NCBI GenBank assembly: GCA_964580465.1
Contig: CAZOKJ010000001.1
Location: forward strand, 62,001 to 126,000
Source: Taishania sp964580465
GTDB taxonomy: Bacteria > Bacteroidota > Bacteroidia > Flavobacteriales_D > Crocinitomicaceae
DNA length: 64,000 nt
Direction: 5' to 3'
Part shown: positions 18,660 through 27,969 of the stretch, piece after piece
How positions within the stretch are numbered: the first letter of the stretch is position 1
Layout: the number at the start of each line of letters is the position of its first letter
Translations under genes and position numbers: made by a program
The notes under the pieces: generated by a model
Seen by the model: the letters and a program-made list of their open reading frames with translations, nothing else
What the model was told of the DNA's origin: nothing
Database searches by the model: none

Positions 18660-18667
18660 TATTTTTG
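18660..18667 (+). promoter_or_regulatory. -7 promoter element for the DUF3822-rsmD operon
   Basis: TATTTTTG, 20 bp upstream of the ATG at 18687. The 162-bp divergent region holds little else recognisable. Confidence 0.5.
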
Positions 18668-18686
18668 TATGAAATTACTGAAGTAA

Positions 18687-19445
18687 ATGGCAGATATTCA
18701 TTTATCAATTGACTTGTGTTTCTCGAGTGTTCGTTTTGTTAAACTAAAAGGTCAGTTTATTGTGGAGGAGAAATCGTTTGATTTTTCGGACAGACAGGAT
18801 TACCGTTACAAACAACAATTAGAGGAATATTGGTTGCAAACAGGGTGGAAAGCGGAGGAATTTAACGAAGTGACGCTTTCATGGAGCAATAGCCAAAGCA
18901 CGCTCGTTCCAACAAATGTTTTTAACGAAACAAACAAAGAGGAAGTTTTTCAATTGAGTTTTGGTAAGAATGCGGTAGGGAATGATGAGGTTGATTACAA
19001 TCGTTTGCCTATTCAAGGAATGGTAAATGTTTACCAGATTCCTTTATGGGTTAAGTCGTTTTTTGTTCTTCGCTTTCCAAGAATCAGCATCCAACATGAA
19101 GGAACACACTTAATAAGAGGTGTTTTTTCAGGCCCAACTTTTAAGCTAAAGACAAAAATTATTTTCCACAAAGATTATTTTTTATTGTTGGTTGTAAAAG
19201 AAAATTCATTGAAGTTTTATTCTCATTTTGAGATGAATACAATTGAAGATTTGGGTTATTTTTTGGGTTATACCATGCAACAATTAGGGTATACAGATGA
19301 AGACAATGAGGTGGAATTTACAAATGGAGGAGGAGCAACTTTTGACCCTGTGGAAATAGAAGTTTACATTCAGAAAATCCTTCCTAAAAGTCAGATTATT
19401 AATACTACCTGTATGGTAGAAAAATTGCAACCATTGTGCGTATAA
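18687..19445 (+). CDS. DUF3822 family protein
   Basis: A 252-residue protein of unknown function with no signal peptide. The N-terminal LSIDLCFSSVRFVKLKG and the mid-region alternation of strands fit an actin-like/ASKHA-type fold, as described for DUF3822, though I cannot confirm that here. It is followed by rsmD with a 10-bp overlap, a pairing recurrent in Bacteroidota, suggesting a link to ribosome maturation; that is inference from neighbourhood alone. Confidence 0.75.
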   Translation: MADIHLSIDLCFSSVRFVKLKGQFIVEEKSFDFSDRQDYRYKQQLEEYWLQTGWKAEEFNEVTLSWSNSQSTLVPTNVFNETNKEEVFQLSFGKNAVGNDEVDYNRLPIQGMVNVYQIPLWVKSFFVLRFPRISIQHEGTHLIRGVFSGPTFKLKTKIIFHKDYFLLLVVKENSLKFYSHFEMNTIEDLGYFLGYTMQQLGYTDEDNEVEFTNGGGATFDPVEIEVYIQKILPKSQIINTTCMVEKLQPLCV

Positions 19446-19981
19446 TTAGAGGAATTCTTAAAACCAAAAAAGTCACTGTTCCGAAAAATTTTCCTTCGCG
19501 ACCGACAACAGATTTTGCCAAAGAAGGGTTGTTTAACATGTTAGAAAACAGATTTTCTTTGTATAATTTGAGCCTGTTGGATTTGTGTGCTGGAACAGGA
19601 AACATTTCTTTTGAATGGTTGTCAAGGGAAGCAGGAACTAGTGTTGCTGTCGATAGTAATTTCAATGTAACTAAGCATATTAGAAGCTTGGCCAATCAAT
19701 TTGAATTAACAGATTATATTCGTGTGTTGCATTTTGATGTGGTTAAGTTTTTGGAAAAAACAGAAGAAAAATTCGATGTTATTTTTGCAGATCCTCCATA
19801 CGACAAACCCATTCATGAATCCATTGTTCAATTGGTTTTTGACCGTGAGCTTTTGAATGAAAATGGCTTGCTAATTATCGAGCATGGAAAGCGAACGGAT
19901 TTAAGTCAGTTACCTCATTTTGAAATGAGTAGAGCTTATGGGAATGTAGTGTTTAGTTTTTTTACTAAAGTAAAACAATGA
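19436..19981 (+). CDS. rsmD: 16S rRNA (guanine-N2)-methyltransferase RsmD
   Basis: Methylates G966 of 16S rRNA using S-adenosylmethionine. The SAM-binding loop LLDLCAGTGNISFEWLSREA and the catalytic ADPPYDKP motif are present, as is the family's N-terminal IIRGILKTKK with RPTTDFAKEGLFNML. Length 181 is typical. Start is GTG at 19436, overlapping the end of the DUF3822 gene, so translation is probably coupled. A strong hairpin terminator follows. Confidence 0.92.
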   Translation: MRIIRGILKTKKVTVPKNFPSRPTTDFAKEGLFNMLENRFSLYNLSLLDLCAGTGNISFEWLSREAGTSVAVDSNFNVTKHIRSLANQFELTDYIRVLHFDVVKFLEKTEEKFDVIFADPPYDKPIHESIVQLVFDRELLNENGLLIIEHGKRTDLSQLPHFEMSRAYGNVVFSFFTKVKQ

Positions 19982-19984
19982 TAT

Positions 19985-20015
19985 AAAAAAAGCTATCCGA
20001 AGATAGCTTTTTATT
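19985..20015. terminator. Bidirectional intrinsic terminator between rsmD and slyD
   Basis: AGCTATC (19991-19997), CGAA loop, GATAGCT (20002-20008), with an A-run on the left and a T-rich run on the right, serving both convergent genes. Confidence 0.85.
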
Positions 20016-20019
20016 TTTT

Positions 20020-20505
20020 TTAATGGTGGTGGTGCCCATCTGGACCATGTACGTGACCATGAGCAATTTCTTCTTCTAATGCTTCTCTAACATCAGCGAT
20101 AGAAATTTCAAATGTTAATGTCTCACCAGCCAAAGGGTGATTTAAATCAAGAGTAACATCTTCACCATCTACTTTGCTAACAGTTGCAATTGCAGGACCT
20201 TGTTCAGTGTCTAATTCTACTTGCATACCAACTAAAATTTCACCTTCACCTTGGAAACCGCTTTTAGGCACAACATGCAATAATTCATCGTGTCTGTGAC
20301 CGTAAGCATCTTCAGGTTTAACTACTGCTGTTTTAGCCTCACCTTTAGCCATTCCTTCGATTTCGTTTTCTAATCCTGGGATTAAAGCACCAACGCCATG
20401 TAAATATACTAATGGTTCTCTACCTTGTGAAGAATCTAAAACTTCTCCAGCGTTGTTTTTTAATGTGTAATCCAACGAAACCACAGAATTTGTTGTAATT
20501 TTCAT
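20020..20505 (-). CDS. slyD: FKBP-type peptidyl-prolyl isomerase, SlyD-like
   Basis: Cytoplasmic prolyl isomerase and chaperone. The SlyD arrangement is clear: VSLDYTLKNNAGEVLDSS, the insert-in-flap domain after GHRHDELLHVVPKSGF, and DLNHPLAGETLTFEISI. A His-rich C-terminus (HGHVHGPDGHHHH) suits nickel or other metal binding. Length 161 is normal for a short SlyD. It is probably monocistronic or the tail of the secA cluster; a strong terminator lies after it. No hydrogenase or urease genes are seen, so the metal role is unassigned. Confidence 0.92.
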   Translation of the reverse strand: MKITTNSVVSLDYTLKNNAGEVLDSSQGREPLVYLHGVGALIPGLENEIEGMAKGEAKTAVVKPEDAYGHRHDELLHVVPKSGFQGEGEILVGMQVELDTEQGPAIATVSKVDGEDVTLDLNHPLAGETLTFEISIADVREALEEEIAHGHVHGPDGHHHH

Positions 20506-20554
20506 GACTTTTATTTATAAAATTATCACTTGAGTGTCTATCTTTTTGTGAAGC

Positions 20555-21079
20555 TTACCACTCAAAAGCTTCTTCTGTAAACCATTTGCCTTGTACGCGC
20601 ATGGTTTGTTCTATAACATCTCTCACGGCATGTCTCCCTCCATTAAATGTAGATTGATAGTGAGCAATTGCTTTTATCTCATGACAAGCATCCTGTGGGC
20701 AAGTAGCGCATCCAACTCGCTGCATTACTTTATAATCAGGAATATCGTCTCCCATATACAAAACTTCATTGTCCTTTAGTTGATGATTATCCAAAATCGC
20801 TTCATAAACTGGGATTTTATTAAATGCACCAAGATGAACTTCATGTACTCCTATTTCTAAAAGACGCTCTTTAACAGATTCTGATTTTCCGCCAGAAATG
20901 ACAAATAACTTATATCCCATTTTTGCGGCAATGTGCATTGCGTAGCTATCTCTATTATTGAGTATTCTTACAGCGTCGTCGTTATGAATAATCACATCTC
21001 CGTTTGTTAAAACGCCATCTATGTCAAAAATAAAAGTTGTAATATGGTTTAAACGCTCTTTATATGTCATCATGTCCAT
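20555..21079 (-). CDS. HAD phosphatase, KdsC-like
   Basis: Probable 3-deoxy-D-manno-octulosonate-8-phosphate phosphatase in the Kdo branch of LPS synthesis. HAD motif I is FDIDGVLTNGD (nucleophile and acid/base Asp), motif II VISGG, motif III Lys in AFNKIP, motif IV GDDIPDYKVM. The 174-residue length with no cap domain is typical of the tetrameric KdsC family, as is GCATCPQDA. The start at 21079 overlaps the DUF2520 gene by 20 bp; a further ATG at 21070 also fits. Related family members act on other sugar phosphates, so substrate is inferred. Confidence 0.85.
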   Translation of the reverse strand: MDMMTYKERLNHITTFIFDIDGVLTNGDVIIHNDDAVRILNNRDSYAMHIAAKMGYKLFVISGGKSESVKERLLEIGVHEVHLGAFNKIPVYEAILDNHQLKDNEVLYMGDDIPDYKVMQRVGCATCPQDACHEIKAIAHYQSTFNGGRHAVRDVIEQTMRVQGKWFTEEAFEW

Positions 21080-21827
21080 AGGTATTTAAAATGCTTTCAG
21101 AAAGCAATTGGTACAATTCTTTCGTTGTTCCCGACAGCATTTCTTGATGTGCTAATATTGTTTTTTTGTCGCCTCTTCTTGCGGGGCCACTTTGAGCAGT
21201 ATAAGGGCCTACATCCATTGCTTTTGAAACGGTTTCTTGAATCAATGGATAAAGAAGCCGCTTGTTAATGTCATTTTTTTCAAGGTGCTCCTCGGCCAAA
21301 TAAAACAGATGGTTGACAAAATTGTTGACCATCACGGCGGAAACATGCAATTGTTTTCTTTTCTCAGAATTAAACATCTCCACATGATTGGTTAATTGCT
21401 TGGCTAGTTCAACTAATTGAGCTGAAAAGCTATCTGAATGAGATTCAATCAAAAAAGGAACGTTGAGTAATGAAACGCTTTTTCCTTTTGTAAACGTTTG
21501 CAATGGATAAAAAACACCACAATTGCTCTGAGAATAAACTAATTTATCCAATGATACTGTTCCAGAAGTATAGGCTACTGAATCTGAATTTGGTAGTTGA
21601 TTTAAGACAGTTTGAATAGCATCATCATTGACGCAAATAAGTGTTAAATCAACCTTCTCTTCAGGGATTTTCGTTGCAATTGCTACATTAAAATCACTTT
21701 CTAACTCCTTCAATGCTTGCTCATTCCTTCCATATACCCAAGAAATTGTTATTCCTGCGTTAATGAAGCCTTTTATTAAATGCCAAGCAACATTTCCAGA
21801 TCCTATAATTCCTACTTTTTGTATCAT
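21060..21827 (-). CDS. Rossmann-fold DUF2520 protein
   Basis: A predicted NAD(P)-binding oxidoreductase-like protein of 255 residues. An N-terminal dinucleotide-binding loop (VGIIGSGNVAWHLIKGF) is followed by VDLTLICVNDDAI and a helical C-terminal half with VMVNNFVNHLFYLAEEHLE and the AQSGPARRGD motif characteristic of DUF2520. The reaction is unknown. It overlaps the KdsC-like gene and lies 45 bp downstream of secA, so the three may be co-transcribed. Confidence 0.82.
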   Translation of the reverse strand: MIQKVGIIGSGNVAWHLIKGFINAGITISWVYGRNEQALKELESDFNVAIATKIPEEKVDLTLICVNDDAIQTVLNQLPNSDSVAYTSGTVSLDKLVYSQSNCGVFYPLQTFTKGKSVSLLNVPFLIESHSDSFSAQLVELAKQLTNHVEMFNSEKRKQLHVSAVMVNNFVNHLFYLAEEHLEKNDINKRLLYPLIQETVSKAMDVGPYTAQSGPARRGDKKTILAHQEMLSGTTKELYQLLSESILNTYGHDDI

Positions 21828-21872
21828 GTATTCCCTTATTAGAAGGAAAACAAACAGTTGTCACCCAATTTA

Positions 21873-24800
21873 TTATTTACCGTGACATTGTTTGTATTTC
21901 TTTCCGCTACCGCATGGACAAGGTTCATTTCTTCCAATTTTATCTTCTGCAACAACCGGTGTTTGTTTAACAGGTTGTTGAATAGAATTATTAATTGCTT
22001 CTTTGTAACCTTGACTACCTTCAATTTGTTCCGAAATATCAGAAGAGCTTGTTGCTTGTGCTTTTTCGTAATGATTTTCGTGACGAATTTCTTTTGCAGA
22101 AGATTCTATCTCTTCTTCCATTTGAAGGTCTAATTTCATTAACAATTCAACAGCTTCTTTATTTAATCGGCCCAACATGCTTTTGAATAATTCAAAAGAT
22201 TCTAGTTTGTAAATCAACAATGGATCTTTTTGTTCGTATTGAGCATTTCCAACAGCAGAACGCAATTCATCCATTTCACGTAAATGTTCTTTCCATTCAT
22301 TGTCAATAATTCCTAGAACAACCGATTTTTCTAATTCTTTAGGAATGTTACGACCTTCTACAGCGTAAGATTCATCTAATTTTACACCAACTTGAAGCCC
22401 TCTTCTTCCGTCAGTTAATGGAATGGCCATCGTTTTGTAACGGTCTGATTGAGTTTCTTGCACGTATTTAATTTGTGGCCAACATAACGAAATAATGCGT
22501 TCGTTTTTCTCATTGTAACGACGAATCATTGCCATGTACACTTTTTCTGTCAAAGTCACCAAATCAATTGAAGATAATTCCTCTGCTTTTACAGGAGACT
22601 GAATGCTGTAATCACGTAGTAATTCGTTTTCAAACTCTGAAAAATCACCTTTCCAATATTTTGAAGCAATTTGATCAGCAGTGTCGTACAACATGTTATC
22701 AACATCTACGTCTAAACGTTCACCAAATAAAGCGTTTTTACGTTTTTTGTAAACAGCTTTACGTTGCGCATTCATAACGTCGTCATATTCTAACAAACGT
22801 TTACGCATACCAAAGTTATTTTCTTCTACTTTTTTCTGAGCTCTTTCGATGGATTTTGATACCATAGAGTGGGTGATAACTTCCCCTTCTTTTAATCCCA
22901 TTTTATCCATTAATCGTGCAATTCGCTCAGATCCAAATTTACGCATTAAATCGTCTTCCAAAGACACAAAGAATTGAGATGAACCTGGGTCTCCTTGACG
23001 TCCAGAACGACCTCTCAACTGTCTATCTACGCGACGTGAATCGTGTCTTTCAGTCGCTACAATTGCCAAACCTCCAGCCTCTTTAACTCCTTCACCAAGT
23101 TTGATGTCGGTACCACGACCTGCCATATTGGTTGCAATGGTTACAGCTCCTGCTTTACCAGCTTCTGCAACAATTTCTGCTTCTTTTTGGTGTTGTTTAG
23201 CATTTAACACATTGTGTTTGATGCCTTTCATTTGAAGCATTCGGCTTAATAATTCAGAGATTTCAACTGTAGTTGTACCAATTAATACAGGTCTTCCTTC
23301 TGCTGTCAATCTCTCTGTTTCGTTAATAACAGCAGCAAACTTTTCGCGAGCAGTTTTGAAAACTAAATCCTCTTTATCTTTTCGTAAAATTGGTCTATTT
23401 GTAGGAATAACAACTACGTCTAATTTGTAAATGTCCCAAAATTCTTTTGCCTCTGTTTCTGCTGTTCCCGTCATACCTGCTAGTTTGTGGTACATACGGA
23501 AATAGTTTTGCAACGTAATGGTAGCATAAGTTTGAGTAGCAGCTTCTACTGTTACATTTTCTTTTGCTTCAATTGCTTGGTGTAATCCGTCAGAGTAACG
23601 ACGTCCTTCCATGATACGTCCTGTTGACTCATCAACGATTTTGATTTTACCATCAATAATTACGTATTCTACTTCTTTTTCAAAAAGTGCGTACGCTTTT
23701 AATAATTGTGTAACAGAGTGAATACGTTCAGATTTTAAGCTGTAATCACGAATTAATTCAGCTTTTTTCTCTTGTAATTGCTCTTCAGAAAGGTTTTGTT
23801 TTGTTAATGCTGCAATTTGCGCACCAATATCAGGCATTACAAAGAAATTTCTATCATCTTTACCAGAAATTAGATCAATCCCTTTGTCTGTTAGCTCAAT
23901 TGTATTGTGTTTTTCTTCGATAACAAAGAAAAGTTCTTTATCAATTTCCCCCATGCGTTTACCTTGTTCTTGCATGTAGAAATTTTCTGTTTTTTGTAAA
24001 TGAGCTTTAATTCCAGGTTCAGACAAGAATTTAATAAGTGCTTTGTTTTTTGGCAATCCTCTATATGCTCTCAAAAGTGCAATACCACCTTGTTCAAGCA
24101 TTTCTTTTCCGTTCTTTTTATCTTCAAAACCATCTTGAATAACAGTCAACATTTTTTTAGCGTCTGCTAAGCATTGGTTTACGTATTGACGTTGAGCTGC
24201 TACGATGTTTTCCACACGTGGTTTTAATTCGTAAAACTCATGTTGATCACCTTTTGGTGTTGGCCCAGAAATAATTAATGGGGTACGAGCATCATCAATT
24301 AACACAGAGTCAACCTCATCGACAATAGCGAAGTGGTGTTTTTGTTGCACTAGCTCATCTGGATGACCTGACATGTTGTCACGAAGATAATCGAAACCAA
24401 ATTCATTGTTGGTACCAAAAGTAATGTCAGCTTTGTAAGCGGCACGTCTTTCAGCAGAATTAGGTCTGTGTTTATCAATACAGTCAACAGATAAACCATG
24501 GAATTGGTATAAAGGTCCCATCCATTCAGAGTCACGTTTAGCTAAGTAATCGTTGACAGTTACTACGTGTACACCTTTACCAGATAATGCGTTTAAGTAT
24601 ACAGGTAACGTAGCAACTAATGTTTTCCCTTCCCCAGTTTGCATTTCAGCAATTTTTCCAGTGTGCAAAACAGCACCACCCATTAACTGAACGTCGTAAT
24701 GAGTCATGTTCCAAGTAATTTCAGCACCTGCAGCAGTCCACTGATTATGCCAAATTGCTTTATCTCCATCGATGGTAATACCATCTTTTTTTGTTGCTAA

Positions 24801-25214
24801 GTCTCGGTCAAAATCTTGAGCTGTAACTACTAATTGTTTATTTTCTGACCATCTGCGTGCAGTTTCCACAACTACGGCAAATGCTTGAGGCATAATTTCT
24901 TTTAACGTTTCTTCAATTTTTTCATCAATGGTTTTTACCATTGAATCTAATTTCTCATAAAGAGCTTCTTTTTCATTGATAGACAATGTGTGGTCCTCGG
25001 CTTTTAAGCGTAGTGTTACAACTTCGTCTTCCAATTCTTGCGTATTTGTTTTTACAAGAGTTTGAAATTCAATTGTCTTTGCACGTAGTTCGTCGTCAGA
25101 AAGCGATTTGAATTCTGCTTGAAAAGCTCTTGCTTTGTCAATGTATGGTTGGTACTCTTTACGGTCTTTAGTGGACTTGTCACCAAGGATTGTTTTTAAT
25201 AAACTTGATATCAT
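21873..25214 (-). CDS. secA: Preprotein translocase ATPase SecA
   Basis: Motor ATPase that drives protein export through SecYEG. At 1113 residues it is long, as in other Bacteroidota, owing to an insertion after DARTPLIISG (about residues 300-420). Motifs: Walker A MQTGEGKTLVA, DEVDSVLIDDAR, the second ATPase motif TNMAGRGTDIKLG, and RQLRGRSGRQGD. The C-terminus carries the zinc-binding SEC-C motif EPCPCGSGKKYKQCHG. The ATG at 25214 begins with the usual amphipathic helix (MISSLLKTILG). It has its own TATTTTTG element upstream. Confidence 0.98.
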   Translation of the reverse strand: MISSLLKTILGDKSTKDRKEYQPYIDKARAFQAEFKSLSDDELRAKTIEFQTLVKTNTQELEDEVVTLRLKAEDHTLSINEKEALYEKLDSMVKTIDEKIEETLKEIMPQAFAVVVETARRWSENKQLVVTAQDFDRDLATKKDGITIDGDKAIWHNQWTAAGAEITWNMTHYDVQLMGGAVLHTGKIAEMQTGEGKTLVATLPVYLNALSGKGVHVVTVNDYLAKRDSEWMGPLYQFHGLSVDCIDKHRPNSAERRAAYKADITFGTNNEFGFDYLRDNMSGHPDELVQQKHHFAIVDEVDSVLIDDARTPLIISGPTPKGDQHEFYELKPRVENIVAAQRQYVNQCLADAKKMLTVIQDGFEDKKNGKEMLEQGGIALLRAYRGLPKNKALIKFLSEPGIKAHLQKTENFYMQEQGKRMGEIDKELFFVIEEKHNTIELTDKGIDLISGKDDRNFFVMPDIGAQIAALTKQNLSEEQLQEKKAELIRDYSLKSERIHSVTQLLKAYALFEKEVEYVIIDGKIKIVDESTGRIMEGRRYSDGLHQAIEAKENVTVEAATQTYATITLQNYFRMYHKLAGMTGTAETEAKEFWDIYKLDVVVIPTNRPILRKDKEDLVFKTAREKFAAVINETERLTAEGRPVLIGTTTVEISELLSRMLQMKGIKHNVLNAKQHQKEAEIVAEAGKAGAVTIATNMAGRGTDIKLGEGVKEAGGLAIVATERHDSRRVDRQLRGRSGRQGDPGSSQFFVSLEDDLMRKFGSERIARLMDKMGLKEGEVITHSMVSKSIERAQKKVEENNFGMRKRLLEYDDVMNAQRKAVYKKRKNALFGERLDVDVDNMLYDTADQIASKYWKGDFSEFENELLRDYSIQSPVKAEELSSIDLVTLTEKVYMAMIRRYNEKNERIISLCWPQIKYVQETQSDRYKTMAIPLTDGRRGLQVGVKLDESYAVEGRNIPKELEKSVVLGIIDNEWKEHLREMDELRSAVGNAQYEQKDPLLIYKLESFELFKSMLGRLNKEAVELLMKLDLQMEEEIESSAKEIRHENHYEKAQATSSSDISEQIEGSQGYKEAINNSIQQPVKQTPVVAEDKIGRNEPCPCGSGKKYKQCHGK

Positions 25215-25237
25215 CGTATGTCTTGTTTTATGGTTGC

Positions 25238-25245
25238 CAAAAATA
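25238..25245 (-). promoter_or_regulatory. -7 promoter element for secA
   Basis: Minus-strand TATTTTTG, 24 bp upstream of the secA ATG. No good -33 match. Confidence 0.5.
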
Positions 25246-25340
25246 CAATTATTTTGGTCATTTTAAATAAAAAAAAAGTTAATTTTAATTGATTGCTACA
25301 TAAATCGTTCCAAATTTATTTGACAGCCATTTTGTCAGTG

Positions 25341-25375
25341 TTTTTCACAAAAAAAGTCATCGTTTCCGATGACTT
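25341..25375 (-). terminator. Intrinsic terminator of the amidase-to-Fe-S operon
   Basis: Perfect stem AAGTCATCG (25354-25362) with CGATGACTT (25367-25375), loop TTTC, followed in the minus direction by a T-run. It ends the minus-strand operon starting at 30200. Confidence 0.85.
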
Positions 25376-25381
25376 CTTATG

Positions 25382-25831
25382 TTATTCAATAATTTTTTGC
25401 CAATTTTTCCTAAAATCTCCCAAGTTGGCAATTTGAGGATTAAAGTATTTTGCTCCTTTATGTTGGTTAATTTCTGAAAAATGAACAATTTTCTTTTCAT
25501 TGTTTTCTTCAATTAATACATTTAAACGATTAAAGAAGTCTAGGTCAAATTCCTTACCTAAATCCTTCATGAATCGAATGGAAGAATCAATCGAGCATCC
25601 AGAAGCAATTGTTTTAGACTCATCAACAGAGATGACAACAAAGTAGTCTTCCAAAATGGTTGATGCTCCAAAAAGTTGATCCCCATGAGCAGCCCAAGTT
25701 GCCATAAAAAGGTTTAATTTATCCTGAATTGCAGTTTGTTGCTCTTCTGTTAACTTGGTTTGACTTTGATAAACCCACACACGACTCGTTTCGGGAAGGC
25801 TTTCGAATAAATTGTTATAAATCTGCTGCAT
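25382..25831 (-). CDS. Conserved Bacteroidota protein of unknown function (often mislabelled ABC transporter ATPase)
   Basis: A 149-residue soluble protein whose homologues are often annotated ABC transporter ATPase, but I see no Walker A, signature or Walker B motif. Conserved-looking features are SRVWVYQS near the N-terminus, ATWAAHGDQL, a VVISVDES strand and SGCSIDSSIRFMKDL. Cys and Asp in SGCSID might be functional. It overlaps the end of the CCG-domain gene by 17 bp and is last in the operon, before a strong terminator. Function unknown; co-transcription with Fe-S redox genes is the only clue. Confidence 0.7.
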   Translation of the reverse strand: MQQIYNNLFESLPETSRVWVYQSQTKLTEEQQTAIQDKLNLFMATWAAHGDQLFGASTILEDYFVVISVDESKTIASGCSIDSSIRFMKDLGKEFDLDFFNRLNVLIEENNEKKIVHFSEINQHKGAKYFNPQIANLGDFRKNWQKIIE

Positions 25832-26603
25832 TTGCTATCATTTCTGCTACGTCCAACACTTGTACATTTCCCTCTTTCTCAAAATGCTTCACTCCATCAG
25901 TCATCATTGTATTACAGAAAGGACAACCTGTAGCAATAATTTCAGCATCAACTTCTAATGCGTCTTCTGTTCTTAATACGTTGATTTCTTTATCCCCTTT
26001 TTCTGATTCTTTAAACATTTGTGCACCACCAGCTCCACAACACAAGGCATTTTCTTTGCTTCGTTTCATTTCTACTAGTTCAGCATCTAATTTTTGAATC
26101 AATTCGCGAGGAGCCTCATATTCATCATTTGCTCTTCCTAAATAACAAGGGTCATGGAAGGTAATGCGTTTACCTTTAAAAACACCACCTTCTACTTTTA
26201 ATTTTCCTGAATCGATTAATTCTTGAATTAATTGAGTGTGGTGGGTTACTTCATAATGACCACCCAATTCAGGATATTCATTTTTTAATGTATTGAAACA
26301 GTGAGGGCAAGCAGTAACGATTTTTTTTACTTCATACCCGTTTAATACATGGATATTCATCATTGCTTGCATTTGAAACAAGAATTCATTTCCAGCTCTT
26401 TTTGCAGGGTCACCAGTACAACCTTCTTCTGTTCCTAAAACTGCAAACTTTACATTGCAATGGTTTAATATCTTTACAATGGCCTTTGTAATTTTTTTTG
26501 CGCGATCGTCGAAACTTCCAGAACAACCTACCCAAAACAACACATCTGCCACTTCACCATTCGCTACCATTTCTGCCATTGTAGGCACTCTTAAATTACT
26601 CAT
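25815..26603 (-). CDS. CCG-domain Fe-S protein (HdrB/GlpC/LutA-like)
   Basis: Redox protein of 262 residues with two cysteine-rich CCG-type regions. The first has VGCSGSFDDR and later TACPHCFNTLKNEYP. The second has FHDPCYLGR, ALCCGAGGAQMF and TGCPFCNTMM. Such domains bind non-cubane or 4Fe-4S clusters in heterodisulfide reductase B and glycolate or lactate oxidase subunits. It follows a membrane 4Fe-4S protein by 27 bp, forming an HdrC/HdrB-like pair. The electron donor and acceptor are unknown; no dehydrogenase subunit with a flavin domain is next to them. Confidence 0.85.
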   Translation of the reverse strand: MSNLRVPTMAEMVANGEVADVLFWVGCSGSFDDRAKKITKAIVKILNHCNVKFAVLGTEEGCTGDPAKRAGNEFLFQMQAMMNIHVLNGYEVKKIVTACPHCFNTLKNEYPELGGHYEVTHHTQLIQELIDSGKLKVEGGVFKGKRITFHDPCYLGRANDEYEAPRELIQKLDAELVEMKRSKENALCCGAGGAQMFKESEKGDKEINVLRTEDALEVDAEIIATGCPFCNTMMTDGVKHFEKEGNVQVLDVAEMIANAADL

Positions 26604-26630
26604 ACCACTTTTTATTTTTATGTGTAACTT

Positions 26631-27968
26631 TTATTGTTCGTCTTTCCAATTTAAACGGTCTGCTGGTGAGAATTGCCAAGGAGCACCGTTGTTTTCAATG
26701 TTTGTAAACATTCCTGTCAACTCTGATGGAGCTTTTGATTCTTCCATTACTAAGAATCGGCGCAAGTCAATAATGATTGATAATGGATCAATGTTTACAG
26801 GACATTCTTGTACACATGCGTTACATGAAGTACATGCCCATAATTCCTCTTCTGTAATGTGATCAAATAACAATGATTTTCCATCGTCGTAATCTTTACC
26901 ATGTTTACGGATGTTATCACCAACGATAGTTAAACGATCACGTGTTTCCATCATGATTTTACGAGGAGACAATAATTTTCCAGTTTGATTGGCTGGACAT
27001 GCAGAGCTACATCTACCACATTCTGTACAAGTGTAAGAGTCTAACAATTGTTTCCATGTTAAATCTGTTACGTCCTTTGCACCAAAACGTTGAGGTTCTT
27101 CCACTTGACCATCAGCAGGTGCTGCAAAAGGATCTGCATTTGGATCCATCATTAATTGTACTTCCTTTGTTACAGAAGCTAAGTTGGTAAATTTTCCTTT
27201 TTTCTCTAAGTTAGAATAATACGTATTTGGGAAAGCTAATAAAATATGCAAGTGCTTAGAGATTGGTAAATAATTTAAGAATACAAATACCATTGTAATA
27301 TGTCCCCACCAACCAATGCGTTCAATAATATGAAGTGCATTATCAGAAAAACTTCCAAAAATTGGATCGGCGATGAATTGCGTAACAGCAAATCCATAAG
27401 TTCCATCATTTAAGTTTTGAGCATGTGATAATCCTCTTTGATACAATACTTCATCCGCTCCATTCATCATGAAGATGAAGCAAATCAATAAGAATTCGAA
27501 AATTAAGATTAAATTACCATCTATTTTCGCCCAACCAACCATTTCACGCATGGTGAAACGAGGAACTTTTAATAAATTTCTTCTTGATAAAAATGCGATA
27601 GTAGCAATGAATGCTAAAACAGAAACGATTTCTATTAAGCTGATTATAAATGTGTATAAACCACCTAAAGAAGGCCTGAATACTCGATGACTACCACTCA
27701 ATCCATCAACAACGATTTCAATTAATTCTATCTGAGTAATGATGAAGGCACCGTAAATAAACAAGTGCAAAATAGCTGGGATTGGACGTTGAAACATCTT
27801 TTTTTGTCCCAATGCTACTAACAATACTGTTTTCCATCTTTCTTTTGGATTATCAGTTCTATCTATGTCTTTCCCTAGTAAGATGTTTTGTCTAATTTTC
27901 ATCATGTTCCAAGAGAAGAATCCAGCTCCTCCAAGAAGTAATAAACCAAAAATAATTGCAGCAATCAT
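26631..27968 (-). CDS. Membrane-anchored 4Fe-4S protein (HdrC/NarI-like fusion)
   Basis: A 445-residue protein with about five transmembrane helices in the first 260 residues (such as IIFGLLLLGGAGFFSW and LILIFEFLLICFIFMM), resembling a cytochrome-b-like membrane subunit. A soluble ferredoxin part follows, with two clusters: CTECGRCSSACP and CTSCNACVQECP. This is the HdrE/HdrC-like architecture and pairs with the adjacent CCG protein. A quinone-linked redox complex is likely; the substrate is unknown. It follows the MlaD-like gene by one base. Confidence 0.85.
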   Translation of the reverse strand: MIAAIIFGLLLLGGAGFFSWNMMKIRQNILLGKDIDRTDNPKERWKTVLLVALGQKKMFQRPIPAILHLFIYGAFIITQIELIEIVVDGLSGSHRVFRPSLGGLYTFIISLIEIVSVLAFIATIAFLSRRNLLKVPRFTMREMVGWAKIDGNLILIFEFLLICFIFMMNGADEVLYQRGLSHAQNLNDGTYGFAVTQFIADPIFGSFSDNALHIIERIGWWGHITMVFVFLNYLPISKHLHILLAFPNTYYSNLEKKGKFTNLASVTKEVQLMMDPNADPFAAPADGQVEEPQRFGAKDVTDLTWKQLLDSYTCTECGRCSSACPANQTGKLLSPRKIMMETRDRLTIVGDNIRKHGKDYDDGKSLLFDHITEEELWACTSCNACVQECPVNIDPLSIIIDLRRFLVMEESKAPSELTGMFTNIENNGAPWQFSPADRLNWKDEQ

Positions 27969-27969
27969 A

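Noticed and set aside
18526..18686. Small gene in the divergent region before DUF3822
   Set aside because: No frame of useful length; only promoter-like elements.
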